A model generated the notes under the pieces. The model did not search any database and was not told the origin of the DNA. It worked only from the letters and a program-made list of their open reading frames with translations. A program made the translations under genes and the position numbers. From an uncultured bacterium (GTDB lineage Bacteria; Cyanobacteriota; Vampirovibrionia; Gastranaerophilales; Gastranaerophilaceae), in the NCBI GenBank assembly GCA_905216055.1, contig CAJMSH010000001.1, forward strand, positions 186,001-250,000: a DNA stretch of 64,000 bases, in the 5' to 3' direction. Below, in pieces: positions 1-8,735 of this stretch; the stretch's first letter is position 1, and every line of letters begins with the position of its first letter.

Positions 1-392
1 AGGTAAATTTTTCCTGCTGCAACTTCATCGATTGCATAAATAAGTTGAGCTGATGCCATTGTTTTTAAGACATAACCTTTAGCACCTATTTTCATTGCAC
101 GGAAGATAAGGTCTGCATCATCATAACCGCTTAAGCAAATTACTCTGATATCCATTTCTAACTTTTCTATTTCTTGAATAGCTTGTAGTCCGTCTTTTTC
201 CGGCATATTGATATCCATTAAAATAATATCAGGGCGATATTTCTTTGCGAGATTAATCCCAATGTTTGCGCTTGTTGTTGCGCCTACTACATCATAACTG
301 CTTTCAAGTGTAATTAATTCTTTTACCCCTCTTAAGTGATCTGCATTATCATCAATAAGCAAGATTCTTGATTTTCTTTTAAACTCTCTCAT
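1..392 (-). CDS. Response regulator, NarL/FixJ type, N-terminal part (runs off the left edge)
   Basis: Reading leftward from 392, the frame gives a CheY-like receiver domain. Near the N-terminus is RILLIDDN, with the acidic pocket Asp pair. Mid-domain is DIILMDINMPEKDG, whose MD Asp is the likely phosphorylation site. Later come CLSGYDD and the GAKGYVLK signature with the conserved Lys. This spacing is typical of NarL/LuxR-type regulators, whose DNA-binding HTH would lie beyond the window. Two ATGs overlap at 395 and 392; the second is preferred because GGGAG lies about 6 nt before it. No partner histidine kinase is visible. The receiver assignment is firm; the output domain is inferred. Confidence 0.85.
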   Translation of the reverse strand, partial: MREFKRKSRILLIDDNADHLRGVKELITLESSYDVVGATTSANIGINLAKKYRPDIILMDINMPEKDGLQAIQEIEKLEMDIRVICLSGYDDADLIFRAMKIGAKGYVLKTMASAQLIYAIDEVAAGKIY

Positions 393-395
393 CAT

Positions 396-656
396 TATCT
401 CCCTGTTAATTTTGTTAAGTTCCCTCTACACTATAAATACTACAACTTTTAGAGGGTTGTTTTCATCCATGCCCTGATTGATATTGTATTGATGATAGTT
501 TGAGAAATTGTCTTACATCTTTAGATTGATAAATTCTCTCAATCATGCTCTACACCATGTTTTGCGGTTTTTGTCCGCATGGTTGATTTTTTATAAAGCT
601 AATATTTTTAAACTACTCTTGTTGTGGTATAATTTTCAAAAAAAGGGGAGTAAGAA
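396..656. promoter_or_regulatory. Divergent intergenic region with rmuC promoter
   Basis: An extended -10 box is visible for rmuC: TGG then TATAAT at 628-633, with a weak -35 (TTTTTA) at 605-610 and 17 nt between. A GGGGAG ribosome site lies at 645-650. An imperfect hairpin (CCATG 555-559 with CATGG 578-582, CGG/CCG inside) lies upstream, role unknown. Nothing else is recognised. Confidence 0.5.
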
Positions 657-1628
657 ATGCAAATTTTAATATTTTTAGGTGGTTTTTTATTTGGTGCTTT
701 ATGCGTATTTATTTCGTTCAAAGTGATCAATAAAAATAGTGAAACATCTCAGAATGTGATGTTAGAGCAGATGAAATTATATTTTGAAAATACTGCAAAT
801 AAGATATTTAAAGAAAATTCATCGGAATTGTCTAACCAAAACAGAGAAAAACTTGATGAATTTTTCAAACGTTTTAAAGAAAAAATAGATGATTTTGAAA
901 AACGTTCAGAACAAAATTTTAAAACAGAATCTGAAAATTTCACAAAGTTTGATATGAATATAAAAAGTTTCTTGGAAACTGGAAACAAAATTTCTCAAGA
1001 TACAAATTCTCTAGTGAGAGTAATGAAAGCTGACAACAGATCGTCTGGTAAATGGGGTGAAATTGTTCTTGAACGTGTTTTGGAAGCTTCAGGATTGAGA
1101 AAAGATGAAGAATATAAAATTCAATCAGGGACTGCTGAAGGAAGACCTGATGCTATTGTATTTTTGCCTGAGGGTAGATGTGTTTATATTGATAGTAAAA
1201 CATCATTTGCATCTTGGGATGGATTCGTTAATGCTAAAGATGATGCGGAAAAACAAATTCATTTAAAACAATTTATTGATTCTACAAAAGCTCATATAAA
1301 CGGTTTGGCAAAGAGAGATTATTCTGTTGAAGATTCATCTCCTGATTATGTTTTAATGTTTATTCCGATAGAAAGCTGCTATTCAATGATGTTTTGTGAT
1401 GATTGCGCTTTGTGGGATTATGCTTGGAAAAACAAAGTTATGCCTGTTTCTCCATCTACTCTTTTGGCTGCTTTAAAAATAATTAACGCATTCCATGTAG
1501 TTGACAGACAAAATAAAAATATTCTTGAAATGGCAAGATTATGTACAAATGTTCATGATAAATTTGCTGCATTGCTAACAGAACTCTTGAAAATAAGAGA
1601 TAACTTCAACACTACTATGAAAAACTAG
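657..1628 (+). CDS. rmuC: RmuC family protein, C-terminus cut by an in-frame TAG
   Basis: RmuC proteins are membrane-anchored relatives of restriction-endonuclease folds that limit DNA rearrangement. A membrane anchor (about residues 4-24) is followed by a charged coiled coil (about 30-110). The core domain has SGKWGEIVLERVLEASGL, then RPDAIVFLPEGRCVYIDSK, which fits a PD...D-x-K nuclease-like core, and FIPIESCYS. The start has a GGGGAG site at 645-650. After the TAG at 1626-1628 the same frame continues for 35 codons and encodes what looks like the normal RmuC tail (KLGCTYSKELPQLP-like), so the gene appears to carry a nonsense mutation that removes only that tail. The core is complete, so activity may be kept. 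Confidence 0.85.
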   Translation: MQILIFLGGFLFGALCVFISFKVINKNSETSQNVMLEQMKLYFENTANKIFKENSSELSNQNREKLDEFFKRFKEKIDDFEKRSEQNFKTESENFTKFDMNIKSFLETGNKISQDTNSLVRVMKADNRSSGKWGEIVLERVLEASGLRKDEEYKIQSGTAEGRPDAIVFLPEGRCVYIDSKTSFASWDGFVNAKDDAEKQIHLKQFIDSTKAHINGLAKRDYSVEDSSPDYVLMFIPIESCYSMMFCDDCALWDYAWKNKVMPVSPSTLLAALKIINAFHVVDRQNKNILEMARLCTNVHDKFAALLTELLKIRDNFNTTMKN

Positions 1629-1736
1629 AACGAAAACCAAAACATAATAAATCAAATTTCTAAGCTTGAAAAATTAGGTTGCACATATTCAAAAGAGTTG
1701 CCGCAATTGCCTGATGAAATTATGCTTGAAGATTAA
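1629..1736 (+). pseudogene. Detached C-terminal tail of rmuC
   Basis: Thirty-five codons in the rmuC frame follow its TAG and end in TAA at 1734-1736. They contain ISKLEKLGCTYSKELPQLP, which resembles the lysine/leucine-rich end usual in RmuC proteins. There is no start codon or ribosome site of its own. This is best read as former rmuC coding sequence. Confidence 0.6.
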
Positions 1737-1760
1737 GTTTTAATAACTTATCTATAATTA

Positions 1761-1826
1761 ATAAAATCAACCTTTTTATATTAGGAAACAGACCTAATTC
1801 ATATACGGGTTGATTTTATTTTTTTG
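1761..1826 (+). terminator. Rho-independent terminator after rmuC
   Basis: A 12-bp stem pairs ATAAAATCAACC (1761-1772) with GGTTGATTTTAT (1808-1819), followed by a T run to 1825. The loop holds a smaller hairpin (TTAGG 1781-1785 with CCTAA 1793-1797). The -35 of the pyrF promoter (TTGATT, 1810-1815) lies inside the 3' arm. Confidence 0.8.
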
Positions 1827-1838
1827 TAGTGATATATT
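1810..1838 (+). promoter_or_regulatory. pyrF promoter predicting a leaderless mRNA
   Basis: TTGATT (1810-1815), 17 nt, TATATT (1833-1838), then only 9 nt to the ATG at 1848. Transcription would begin about 3 nt before the start codon. No Shine-Dalgarno sequence is present. Confidence 0.6.
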
Positions 1839-1847
1839 CATAGTAAT

Positions 1848-2606
1848 ATGATTGATAAACCTAAAACAGCTAAAGATAGAATTATTTTAGCATTGGATGT
1901 TGACAATTTAAAAGAGGCAGAAGATCTTGTCAAGGAATTGAAAGATTATGTCGGTTATTTTAAAGTTGGGCTGCCTTTGATTGTCAATTACGGATTTGAA
2001 GCATTCAGACTTTTGGAAGAACATGGCGCAAAATGTTATTATGACTGCAAATTCCATGATATTCCGCATACTGTTCAAAAGGCTTGTATCAGTCTTGTAA
2101 AAAATAATATAAACTTTTTTAATGTACATATTCAAGGTGGTTCCAAGATGACATCTGCGGTTGTCAGAGCTTCTCGTGCGGCTGCTAAGTCTATGGGAGT
2201 TGAGCCTCCTACAATTCTTGGTGTTACTCTTTTATCCAGTTTTGGTCAAAAAACTTTGACTACTGAATTGTGCGTTGATAGAAATATTGAAGATTTTGTT
2301 TTGCAGCTTGCAAAAGTTGCTAAAGAAACCGGGCTTGACGGTGTTGTGGCTAGTGCCGAAGAGGCAAGAAGAATTAGAAAAGAAATAGGTGATGATTTTA
2401 TAATTTTATGTCCTGCAACCCGTCCTACCTGGGCTTCTGTAAATGATCAGGTGAGAGTTGATACTCCGCGTGACAATATTTTATCAGGAGTTGATTATAT
2501 GGTTGTCGGCAGACCTATTACTTCTGCTGATGATAGAGTTGCTGCAGCTTCTATGATTATTGATGAAATTGAAACTGCTCTTGTGGATAAAGCTGCTCTT
2601 GTTTAA
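1848..2606 (+). CDS. pyrF: Orotidine 5'-phosphate decarboxylase
   Basis: This enzyme decarboxylates OMP to UMP, the last step of pyrimidine synthesis, in the cytoplasm. The 252-residue length is usual for a (beta/alpha)8 member. LALDVDN near residue 15-20 holds a substrate-binding Asp. YYDCKFHDIP (residues 64-73) is the catalytic D-x-K-x-x-D signature with Asp66, Lys68 and Asp71. VGRPIT near the C-terminus is the phosphate-binding stretch. The gene stands alone between a terminator and the convergent comEC, overlapping comEC's end by 4 nt. No other pyr genes are in the window. Confidence 0.95.
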   Translation: MIDKPKTAKDRIILALDVDNLKEAEDLVKELKDYVGYFKVGLPLIVNYGFEAFRLLEEHGAKCYYDCKFHDIPHTVQKACISLVKNNINFFNVHIQGGSKMTSAVVRASRAAAKSMGVEPPTILGVTLLSSFGQKTLTTELCVDRNIEDFVLQLAKVAKETGLDGVVASAEEARRIRKEIGDDFIILCPATRPTWASVNDQVRVDTPRDNILSGVDYMVVGRPITSADDRVAAASMIIDEIETALVDKAALV

Positions 2607-4981
2607 TTCGCTATATATTCATTGGCTTTTTTATATTGCTTTTTCGCTCTGTTATATGTGAAAATGTCGTATTTGATGCCGTCTGATTTGATTTTTATTG
2701 AATTATGTCTGTCTGTTCTATAAATATCGGTTTTTCTTAAGATATCAAGAGTTCCCTTATTAGGATGCCCAAAATAGTTTGGACCTGTTGATATTATTGA
2801 AACTTTTGTATTTAGATGATTTAGCATATCATGGTTTACGACATTCGGACCTCCGTGATGGCCGACTTTTAAAATTTCAACGTTATGCGGAATATCTTTT
2901 TTCAATTTTTCAAAGGCTTCAATTCCTGCATCACCTGTGAACAAGGTGTCAAAATTTTTGTAGCTTAGTAGGGTGATAATTGATTTTTCATTATCTTTTT
3001 CTGATTTATTTATATATGTTTGAAGGTTAAAATCCTTTTCTGAATATATTGATTTATTGTTATTCGGAATTTGTGTCGGAATATTTAATTCTTTAATGGT
3101 TTTGTATATATTTTGGGAAGTCATTGAGGTGTCAGTGAATGAATTTATATATACTTGTTTTACTTTCAAGCTTTTCATAATGTCGACAGAACCGCCTGAA
3201 TGGTCGTTGTCAAAATGTGTTATTATCAAGCCTTCAATATTTCTTATGCCATGATCTTTCAGATATTTTATGATGATTGAATTTGCTTGTGCTTTGCTTC
3301 CGTTGTAGCCTGCTTTGCCTGTATCGATGATAAAATATTTGTTTTGTGGGGTTTTAATTAGAAAACAGTCCGCATTTTGAACATCAAAAGTTATTATTTC
3401 AAGATTTTTAGATGGGATGTTTATTAATGTTATGGCAAGTAAAAAGCTTGAGATAATGCAGGTGTAAATAAGTTTTTTATTAAATCCTGTTTTTATTGAA
3501 AGTGTAAGTGTGAGAACAATTCCGTAATAAATGAATATTTGAAAAATGTTTGGGTGAGTAGTTGTCAAAAGTGAGCCTGAAAGATTTGCAAAAAAGTGTG
3601 AGATAAAAACTATAATATGTAGTACATAATTTAAGATAATATCAATTCCCATACATAAGTTGTGGCTAAATTGGGGAACTATTGCAAGAATAGAACTTAC
3701 AAATCCGCCAAAGCTTATTATGCTTAAAAATGGCATGCTGAATATATTTGCAAGTATTGAATATGTACTAAATGTATTAAAGTAAAACATTTGAATAGGT
3801 GCAACCCAAATTTGTGCAATAACAGGGATTAGTAAAGCACTAATAAGCCATTGCGGAACTTTGGAATCTTGATATTTTTCAAAAATTACATTTGCTGTTG
3901 TCAAAAGCCCGAAAGTTACAATAAAAGAAAGTTGGAAGCCTACATCATTAATAAATGCAGGATTGTAAATAAGCATCAACATTGCAACAAATGAAAGAAG
4001 CGAGATTGAATGTGCATCTCTGTCTATTAGTTTACCGATAAGTATGAAAATCAACATTAATGCAGCTCTTATAACAGATGGCCCTAACCCTGTCATAAAA
4101 GTATAGATTACAACCAAGCCTATTCCTGAAATAACCATAAATTTATAAGGGACTTTGAGCCGCCTCATAAAAAATACCCAAAAAGCGTATATAAAAGCTA
4201 CGTTCATCCCTGATGCCGCAAGTATATGCAGCAATCCCGAATTTACAAACGAAGTTTTTATATAATCAGGCGGGGCTATTGCATCATCTCCAAATACAAT
4301 CCCTCCTAATATTTCAAGGTTTGGAGATTTCAAATATTGTGAGTGAACATTTATTATGTTGTTTCTTAATATATTTAAGTTTTGCAGAAATGCCCATTTG
4401 GGTGTTAATTTTGTATTCAAAAGTTTTACATTATCTGCATAAAATACTGTAAAAGTATCAAAATTCCGTAGATATTTCCCGTAATCAAATTGAGATGGAT
4501 TACTTGATTTGAATGGGACTCTTAATCTTCCTGCAAATTCGTATTCATCTCCTATTTGTAATTTTGAAAAATCTTTTCCTGTATATGTAACAAGAGTTTT
4601 CCCACAGACGTTTTCTCCATTGATTTTATCTGCTTTAAAGAAAAATTTTACTTTTTCAGGAGTGTTTCCGTTTGGAATTGATACGATTTGACCTTGAATA
4701 ACTGCGTTTTGTGATGCGTATGGAACAAGAGAATCTGTTATATGTGTTCTTGAATATGCGTTAAAAAATCCGAAATAAAATATAATAATCCAGAAAAATA
4801 TATATTTTAAAGGTAATAAATTCTTAATTACAATAAATATTGCAAGGGTGCTGAAAATTGCAGCACAAAGGATTGCATTGTCATTGAAGTAGGCAAGAAT
4901 TCCTGTCATAAAGATTAATGCTGTAATAAACATCAGAATATTTTTGTTCTGCAAAATATTATTTATGCTTATTCTATCCAT
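2603..4981 (-). CDS. comEC: ComEC/Rec2 family DNA uptake channel
   Basis: ComEC forms the inner-membrane channel that carries single-stranded DNA into the cell during natural transformation. The 792 residues follow the full three-part plan: N-terminal membrane helices with a soluble insert (about 1-200), the competence channel domain with LLHILAASGMNVAF (about 230-245) and many membrane helices to about 510, and a C-terminal metallo-beta-lactamase-like domain with ITHFDNDHSGGS and VGHHG. The gene has no ribosome site; a TATAAT box (4990-4995, minus strand) lies 8 nt upstream, so the mRNA may be leaderless. Its stop overlaps pyrF by 4 nt. Prepilin and GspF/PilC genes elsewhere in the window would fit a competence apparatus. 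Confidence 0.93.
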   Translation of the reverse strand: MDRISINNILQNKNILMFITALIFMTGILAYFNDNAILCAAIFSTLAIFIVIKNLLPLKYIFFWIIIFYFGFFNAYSRTHITDSLVPYASQNAVIQGQIVSIPNGNTPEKVKFFFKADKINGENVCGKTLVTYTGKDFSKLQIGDEYEFAGRLRVPFKSSNPSQFDYGKYLRNFDTFTVFYADNVKLLNTKLTPKWAFLQNLNILRNNIINVHSQYLKSPNLEILGGIVFGDDAIAPPDYIKTSFVNSGLLHILAASGMNVAFIYAFWVFFMRRLKVPYKFMVISGIGLVVIYTFMTGLGPSVIRAALMLIFILIGKLIDRDAHSISLLSFVAMLMLIYNPAFINDVGFQLSFIVTFGLLTTANVIFEKYQDSKVPQWLISALLIPVIAQIWVAPIQMFYFNTFSTYSILANIFSMPFLSIISFGGFVSSILAIVPQFSHNLCMGIDIILNYVLHIIVFISHFFANLSGSLLTTTHPNIFQIFIYYGIVLTLTLSIKTGFNKKLIYTCIISSFLLAITLINIPSKNLEIITFDVQNADCFLIKTPQNKYFIIDTGKAGYNGSKAQANSIIIKYLKDHGIRNIEGLIITHFDNDHSGGSVDIMKSLKVKQVYINSFTDTSMTSQNIYKTIKELNIPTQIPNNNKSIYSEKDFNLQTYINKSEKDNEKSIITLLSYKNFDTLFTGDAGIEAFEKLKKDIPHNVEILKVGHHGGPNVVNHDMLNHLNTKVSIISTGPNYFGHPNKGTLDILRKTDIYRTDRHNSIKIKSDGIKYDIFTYNRAKKQYKKANEYIAN

Positions 4982-5029
4982 TTAATATAATTATATGTTA
5001 AACTTCTCCGTTAGGAAGTTACAAAATGT

Positions 5030-5057
5030 AAAAAGCTCCTTTTTAAGGAGCTTTTTA
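5030..5057 (-). terminator. Terminator after the GHL10 gene
   Basis: A stem of AAAAGCTCCTT (5031-5041) with AAGGAGCTTTT (5045-5055) lies just past the stop of the gene ending at 5061. Both flanks are A/T runs, so it could act in either direction. A smaller repeat AACTTC/GAAGTT lies at 5001-5020. Confidence 0.75.
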
Positions 5058-5060
5058 ATA

Positions 5061-7043
5061 TTAATCTTTTTTGAAAATCCACCAGCCTTTAGTATCTTGA
5101 GACTGTAATTGAGGTTGAGGTTGCGGCTGACCTATTTTGAAGTTTGATTTGAAAGGTGATTGTGCTGCAAATACGCTTCTTGATAATGTGTTAATGTATT
5201 TGTTATTTAAGTGAGCATAATCAAATAAAATAACACCTTTTGCGTTAACCTTTCTTGCTTCATGGATTAATCTTATTAAATCCTCATCAGTTCCGCCCAT
5301 AAATGTTACGAAAAGCCCTGCATATAAATCTGTGTTTCCTGATATAACGCTTATAATATCAGACATCATTTTATTTGCGGTTTTTGCATCACAAGTTAAG
5401 AACAATGGTGTAAAGCCGTTTATATATCCTCTTGTTGACCAAGTTTTCCAATCTTGTTGTTTATGTTCAAGTGCAGCTTTTCTGTCAGGGAAGATTACGG
5501 CACTAATGTAGGTTTGTTTTCTTCTGCAAATTTCTCCGACTTTTCTTACCATATTATTGATTTGTTCACGTCTGTAATTGTTCCATTCAAGCCAAAGCGG
5601 ATCTGTTTTTAAGATGCTTACAGGGTCTACTCCGTAAAGCATTTTAAAATCTTCTCTTGCAAAGGATGTGTAACCCCAGTTTGAATCTTCATTTAGTGAT
5701 ACACAGTTTGGATATCTTATGTAATCAAGATTTATTCCGTCAGGTCTGTATCTTGTAATTATTTCATCAATAAGTTTTACGATAAAATCTTGTACGTAAG
5801 GGTTTGCAGGATCCAAGAAATATCCGTTGTGTTCTGATGTTGATTTTGATGGAACAACAGAATCTGCATCTTTTCTTGTTTTATTTCCCCAAGACGGGTT
5901 CATACCAAGAATACTTTTCGGATTGTCATTTGGATTTTGCGGTCCTACATAAAATGTTTCAAACCATATATGAACTTTTATTCCGCGTTTATGTGCTTCT
6001 CTTATCCATATAGCAAGCGGATCAAACCCTGCAAATTTTTCATATTGAGGAGTAAAGCCGTATGCTTCCATTGTTTTGCTCGGGAATATTGTTTTCCCGT
6101 GAAAATATGTTTCTAAGAAAATATTATCTATTCCTGCATTTTTTAGTCTGTTCAATGTGGCTTCAATTTGTGATGCATCTGTTTCAACCGGTCTAATCCA
6201 TACACCTTTAAGTTCGCCGTCTTTGTATGGAACAACACTTTTTAATGCATCGTTTGATGCTTCGATTGCAAGTTGTGAATATTTTTTTACTTCATCAGGA
6301 TTTTTTCTTGCTTTTTTTAAATAATTTTTTGCATCATTGATATAACTGGTTGGTAATTTCCAATTATAATCGGGGCTTAAGCTTTTATAATATTCAAGCA
6401 TTTGCTCTGCTTCTTTAATTTTCTTTTCTGATTCAAATATGTAACTTTCTGAGGTTGTATAAGTATAGATAAGGTTTGATGCTTTATCTATATATATTTT
6501 TGTACCGATTTTAATGCTTGAATTTATCCATTTTTTAGCATTCCCATGACCGCTTATAACAATTCCGTTTGGTGGAATTAGAGAATCTGCACCTGATAGT
6601 TCGGTAACTGTATTTCCTTCTACAATTGCTTCTGCACCAAATTCGTTTGTGTTAGTTCTCGGGCCGTAATCCGGAGTGTAGATTACAAGTTGGTTGATGC
6701 CTCTTGCTCCCGGTAGATAGCTGCCTTTTGCATTTGTACTTGCTGTCGGATCTATTGAGTTGATTAAATTTTTTGTATAACTGAATACAACTTCATCTTT
6801 AGCAGGTTGGTAAGGTTTGAATACCGGGGATATTGCGTTATCTTGAGGAATAACAATTAAATCTGAGTTATCAAGATTGATGCTTTCATTGTCATTATTG
6901 TTATTTACTGCCTGTTGTGATGTCTGTTGGACATCTTTATTTGTATTTCTTGCAGTCAGCATTGGAGATATATCGTCAGCAAAAGATAAATTTGCTGTCA
7001 TAAGTATGATTCCAAGCATTATTAATATTTTTTTTAGTTTCAT
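5061..7043 (-). CDS. Secreted GHL10-family glycosyl hydrolase-like protein (DUF187)
   Basis: A signal peptide (residues 1-22, ending LSFADD) indicates export. The N-terminal half has a low-complexity Asn/Gln stretch, then a domain around GINQLVIYTPDYGPRTN (about 110-200) and a helical spacer. The C-terminal TIM-barrel-like domain begins near LKGVWIRPVETDASQ (about 280), with NIFLETYFHG, RGIKVHIWFETFY and DGINLDYIRYPN; the conserved Asp and Glu residues fit glycoside-hydrolase-like family 10. Substrate is unknown; relatives are thought to act on cell-wall or surface glycans. The C-terminus has a Q/P-rich tail. It is transcribed alone and ends in its own terminator. Confidence 0.8.
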   Translation of the reverse strand: MKLKKILIMLGIILMTANLSFADDISPMLTARNTNKDVQQTSQQAVNNNNDNESINLDNSDLIVIPQDNAISPVFKPYQPAKDEVVFSYTKNLINSIDPTASTNAKGSYLPGARGINQLVIYTPDYGPRTNTNEFGAEAIVEGNTVTELSGADSLIPPNGIVISGHGNAKKWINSSIKIGTKIYIDKASNLIYTYTTSESYIFESEKKIKEAEQMLEYYKSLSPDYNWKLPTSYINDAKNYLKKARKNPDEVKKYSQLAIEASNDALKSVVPYKDGELKGVWIRPVETDASQIEATLNRLKNAGIDNIFLETYFHGKTIFPSKTMEAYGFTPQYEKFAGFDPLAIWIREAHKRGIKVHIWFETFYVGPQNPNDNPKSILGMNPSWGNKTRKDADSVVPSKSTSEHNGYFLDPANPYVQDFIVKLIDEIITRYRPDGINLDYIRYPNCVSLNEDSNWGYTSFAREDFKMLYGVDPVSILKTDPLWLEWNNYRREQINNMVRKVGEICRRKQTYISAVIFPDRKAALEHKQQDWKTWSTRGYINGFTPLFLTCDAKTANKMMSDIISVISGNTDLYAGLFVTFMGGTDEDLIRLIHEARKVNAKGVILFDYAHLNNKYINTLSRSVFAAQSPFKSNFKIGQPQPQPQLQSQDTKGWWIFKKD

Positions 7044-7162
7044 TGCTCTCTCTGACTCCCTGGTATTATGGTAATGCTTTGCTGCATATCATAATTTAGC
7101 TATTTAATTAATATATTTTTCGTCTGGTATTTTTTTTCTTTTATTATAATAACTCATAAATA

Positions 7163-7206
7163 AAAAAAATCGACAAATATATGATTTTTTATTTGTCGAT
7201 TTTTTC
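7163..7206 (-). terminator. Terminator after the 107-residue secreted protein gene
   Basis: AAAATCGACAAAT (7166-7178) pairs with ATTTGTCGATTTT (7191-7203), with A and T runs on either side. It lies about 20 nt past the stop at 7225 and could work in both directions. Confidence 0.75.
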
Positions 7207-7224
7207 TTTTTATAAATTCAAAGA

Positions 7225-7548
7225 TTATAAATCTCCGATATTAGGGGATGTATGAATTTTGTGATTGTTCATAAAAGATTTGTCATCGTAAGAAGGATCA
7301 AGATACATAAAGAATCTTCTAACCCCTCTTACAATACCTTTTTTATATATTTCTCTTTCATAATTAGTTGGAGTATATTCTCCATTTGCTTGTGATATTG
7401 ATTTTTGTGTAGCATCAACAAATGCAGGAGAATAACCATGATTTTCCATGTATTCACGACTTACTGTATCTGCAGTTGTAAGCTCTGCATGAGATGGTAG
7501 TGCTGAAAATAAAATTGCTACGCCTAAAATAAATAAACTTTTTTTCAT
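7225..7548 (-). CDS. Small secreted protein of unknown function
   Basis: The 107 residues begin with a clear signal peptide (about residues 1-21, cleavage near SHA-E), so the mature protein of about 86 residues is probably periplasmic. It is polar and has no Cys. Near the C-terminus is IVRGVRRFFMYLDPSYDDKS, a basic-aromatic stretch that might bind a surface. I recognise no family. The gene has its own terminator and is separated from ispG by about 95 nt on the same strand. Confidence 0.65.
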   Translation of the reverse strand: MKKSLFILGVAILFSALPSHAELTTADTVSREYMENHGYSPAFVDATQKSISQANGEYTPTNYEREIYKKGIVRGVRRFFMYLDPSYDDKSFMNNHKIHTSPNIGDL

Positions 7549-7645
7549 TTTGCCCTCTATGGTTATATATTATTCCCTTATAATAATATATTTATTTAAT
7601 AGTTACAAAAATATTATAATTCCTTTACAATATTTTTGCTATAAA

Positions 7646-8701
7646 TTATTTGTATGATTTTGTTATAATTTCTTCTAATTTTTCAAGAAGTTTTTCTTCC
7701 GGTACTTTGGCAATAATTTCACCTTTTCTGAAAACAATGCCTTCTCCGACACCGCCTGCAATCCCAAAATCTGCGTGTTTCGCTTCTCCGGGTCCGTTAA
7801 CGGCACAACCCATTGTTGCAATTGTTATTGGTTTGTTTAAGTTTTTGAATTTTTCTTCAACTTTTTTAGCTAAACCGATTAAATCAATTCTTGTTCTTCC
7901 GCATGTTGGACAAGATATGAAGTTAACGCCTTTTTCTCTTAGATTTAAACTTTTTAAAATATCAAACCCTGCTTTCACTTCTTCTATCGGGTTTTCTGTC
8001 AGGGAAACTCTGATTGTATCTCCTATTCCTTCTGCAAGAAGGGTGCCTAAACCTATTGAAGATTTAATAAGGCCGTTTCTTAAAGTTCCTGCCTCTGTTA
8101 CTCCAAGATGAAGAGGGTATGGAATTTTATCTGCGATTAGACGATAAGCTTCAATAGTTGTTAAAACATCAGATGATTTCATTGAAACTTTTATTAAATC
8201 AAAATCTAAATCTTCTAAAATTTTTATATGGCTCATTGCACTCAGAACCATTTTTTCAGAAAGAGGAATATCCAAATCCTGAAGTTGTTTTTCGAGTGAA
8301 CCTGCATTAACGCCTATTCTTATCGGAATTTGTTGTTGTTTTGCAAGAGATACTACTTTTTCGACATTTTCTCGTTTGCCAATATTCCCAGGATTTAGTC
8401 TAAGAGCATGTATTCCGTTATTAATACATTTTAGAGCAAGTTTGTAATCAAAATGAATATCTGCAATTAGAGGTACGGGTGTCTTTTTTACTATTTCTTT
8501 AATTGCATCGGCAGCATCATTATCAGGAACTGCCAATCTTACAAGTTCGCATCCTGCATCTGCAAGTTCATGAATTTGATTAAGAGTGGATTTTACATCT
8601 CTTGTATCAGTGTTGCACATTGATTGCACGCTTATTGGCGCATCTGAACCTATTTTAATATTTCCGATTGTTAATTGTTTTGTTTTTCTTCTTTTTATCA
8701 T
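7646..8701 (-). CDS. ispG: 4-hydroxy-3-methylbut-2-enyl diphosphate synthase (flavodoxin/ferredoxin)
   Basis: IspG (GcpE) is the iron-sulfur enzyme of the MEP isoprenoid pathway that converts MEcPP to HMBPP. The 351-residue form is the usual short bacterial type. The N-terminus has PISVQSMCNTDTRD. A TIM barrel follows (LVRLAVPDN, LIADIHFDYKLAL, LRLNPGNIG), and the C-terminal 4Fe-4S domain has SCPTCGRT and GCAVNGPGEA, which carry the cluster Cys residues. No ribosome site is present; TGC-TATAAT (8708-8713, minus strand) lies exactly 6 nt before the ATG, predicting a leaderless message. Confidence 0.96.
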   Translation of the reverse strand: MIKRRKTKQLTIGNIKIGSDAPISVQSMCNTDTRDVKSTLNQIHELADAGCELVRLAVPDNDAADAIKEIVKKTPVPLIADIHFDYKLALKCINNGIHALRLNPGNIGKRENVEKVVSLAKQQQIPIRIGVNAGSLEKQLQDLDIPLSEKMVLSAMSHIKILEDLDFDLIKVSMKSSDVLTTIEAYRLIADKIPYPLHLGVTEAGTLRNGLIKSSIGLGTLLAEGIGDTIRVSLTENPIEEVKAGFDILKSLNLREKGVNFISCPTCGRTRIDLIGLAKKVEEKFKNLNKPITIATMGCAVNGPGEAKHADFGIAGGVGEGIVFRKGEIIAKVPEEKLLEKLEEIITKSYK

Positions 8702-8707
8702 AATATT

Positions 8708-8716
8708 ATTATAGCA
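8708..8716 (-). promoter_or_regulatory. Extended -10 promoter of ispG, leaderless
   Basis: On the minus strand TGC precedes TATAAT (8708-8713) and 6 nt separate it from the ispG ATG (8701), so the predicted +1 is the A of ATG. The -35 region is a weak T-rich stretch. Confidence 0.6.
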
Positions 8717-8735
8717 TAAAATTGGAGGGTGAAAA

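Noticed and set aside
1626..1736. TAG read as a sense codon (altered genetic code)
   Set aside because: TAG ends several other well-supported genes here (21756-21758, 22383-22385, 30070-30072), so reassignment does not fit.
7650..8111. Open frame antisense to ispG
   Set aside because: It lies wholly opposite a well-conserved gene and lacks a ribosome site and family motifs.
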